Source of the DNA: Oligosphaeraceae bacterium | GTDB taxonomy: Bacteria > Verrucomicrobiota > Lentisphaeria > Oligosphaerales > Oligosphaeraceae | Assembly: GCA_012515455.1 (NCBI GenBank) | Contig: JAAYYJ010000391.1 | Span: forward strand, 1-7,257 | Reading direction: 5' to 3' | DNA length: 7,257 nucleotides | Shown: in pieces, positions 6,769-7,257 of the stretch | How the letters are laid out: every line of letters starts with the position of its first letter | Position numbering within the stretch: the first letter of the stretch is position 1 | Notes under the pieces: model-generated | The model's database searches: none | Told to the model about the DNA's origin: nothing | The model's input: only the letters and a program-made list of their open reading frames with translations | Program-made: the position numbers and the translations under genes

Positions 6769-6778
6769 TTTTTGGCGC
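6769..6778 (+). repeat. Direct repeat TTTTTGGCGC, copy 2
   Basis: Second copy of the 10-mer found at 6663-6672. It ends 10 nt before the TolC-family start codon, just ahead of the weak ribosome site GAGAG (6779-6783). A protein or RNA structure here would cover the translation start region. Chance recurrence is possible. Confidence 0.25.
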
Positions 6779-6788
6779 GAGAGAAAAT

Positions 6789-7257
6789 ATGCCACGACAA
6801 AGAATTTGCCCCGGAATGCGTTTTTTATGGTTTGCTCTGCCGCTTTTACTCACGGCCTGCCGTTCCACCAGTTACTGGCGTGGGCAGGCTGACCGCGGGG
6901 CTCAGTCACTGCTCCAAGCCAGTCAGCAGTCTGTCACCGGCAAAACCGAGCCCATTAGAGTGGAGACGCCGGCCGAGACCCTGCGCCGGCGGTTGCTGCT
7001 GGATCAGAATCTGCAATATCTGGCCCCCGCCTCCCTGGGTATCCGGGATTTGCCGGACACTGAACGCTGGCAGGGCAGCAAGCACCTGCTGCCTGAGCAG
7101 AATGCCTCAGGCACGGAGTGGAACAGCAAGGAGCCGCTGCAGTTCAGCATCATGCAGTCATTGCAGGTCGCAGCCGCCAACAGCCGCGAATTCCAAGCCC
7201 AGAAAGACCGCCTGTTCTCCGCTGCCCTGGCCCTGGATTTGGAAGCCGATGATTTCC
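6789..7257 (+). CDS. TolC-family outer-membrane efflux lipoprotein, N-terminal part
   Basis: TolC-family proteins form trimeric outer-membrane channels for efflux pumps or type I secretion. The window ends after 156 codons, so only the N-terminal part is seen. The leader has a basic start, a hydrophobic core (FLWFALPLL) and a clean lipobox LTAC with Cys24, so the protein is predicted to be lipidated. The mature part has SYWRGQADRGAQSLL (28-42), then ETPAETLRRRLLLDQNL (59-75), then LQFSIMQSLQVAAANSREFQ (117-136) leading into a long helix. That last block resembles the 'L.EA...AAENSREYQ' entry to the first channel helix in outer-membrane efflux proteins. GAGAG at 6779-6783, five nt before the ATG, is a weak ribosome site. 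A start at Met10 (6816) would also leave a workable lipoprotein leader but has no proper ribosome site. Pump partners, if any, lie beyond the window. Confidence 0.7.
   Translation, partial: MPRQRICPGMRFLWFALPLLLTACRSTSYWRGQADRGAQSLLQASQQSVTGKTEPIRVETPAETLRRRLLLDQNLQYLAPASLGIRDLPDTERWQGSKHLLPEQNASGTEWNSKEPLQFSIMQSLQVAAANSREFQAQKDRLFSAALALDLEADDF

Noticed and set aside
6550..6795. An 81-codon minus-strand open frame covering the surA-like/TolC spacer
   Set aside because: It is the only frame in the spacer, but it begins and ends antisense to the flanking genes, has no recognisable domain and no supporting context. The spacer is better described as non-coding.

Overview
The window is one continuous block of + strand genes for the cell envelope of a diderm (Gram-negative) bacterium. 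No tRNA, rRNA, mobile element or CRISPR array is visible. The DNA looks GC-rich by eye. The evidence for a diderm is the MCE/Mla-type lipid transporter, a PqiC-like lipoprotein, a SurA-like periplasmic chaperone and a TolC-family lipoprotein. The combination, and the N-terminal style of the TolC-family protein, remind me of the PVC group (Lentisphaerota/Verrucomicrobiota/Planctomycetota). That placement is a weak inference.

Layout: 1-195 is the C-terminal end of an MlaE-type permease. 231-998 is its MlaF-type ATPase. After an 80-nt GC-rich gap comes a membrane-anchored single-MCE protein (1079-2272). It overlaps by 4 nt a PqiC-like lipoprotein (2269-2826). Three bases later begins a 912-residue exported TPR protein (2830-5568). 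A 71-nt spacer with a small hairpin and a T6 tract separates it from a SurA-like parvulin-fold protein (5640-6605). A 183-nt spacer holding a 24-bp imperfect palindrome precedes a TolC-family lipoprotein (6789 to the window edge, incomplete).

How the parts fit: the permease and ATPase form the inner-membrane engine. The MCE protein is anchored beside it and reaches into the periplasm. The PqiC-like lipoprotein probably receives the MCE assembly at the outer membrane. Together they make a hybrid of the Mla (ABC-powered) and Pqi (MCE plus lipoprotein) systems. The TPR protein is so tightly linked to the lipoprotein gene that it is likely co-translated, and it may be an extra periplasmic partner. 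The SurA-like protein could help outer-membrane proteins fold, though the usual parvulin catalytic histidines appear to be absent. The TolC-family gene is set apart by the longest spacer and may start a separate efflux or secretion unit.

The most interesting points are the hybrid MCE system with a large TPR partner, the degenerate parvulin domain, and the dyad and repeated motif upstream of the TolC-family gene. I see no clear case of an entirely new system. The operon promoter must lie upstream of the window.
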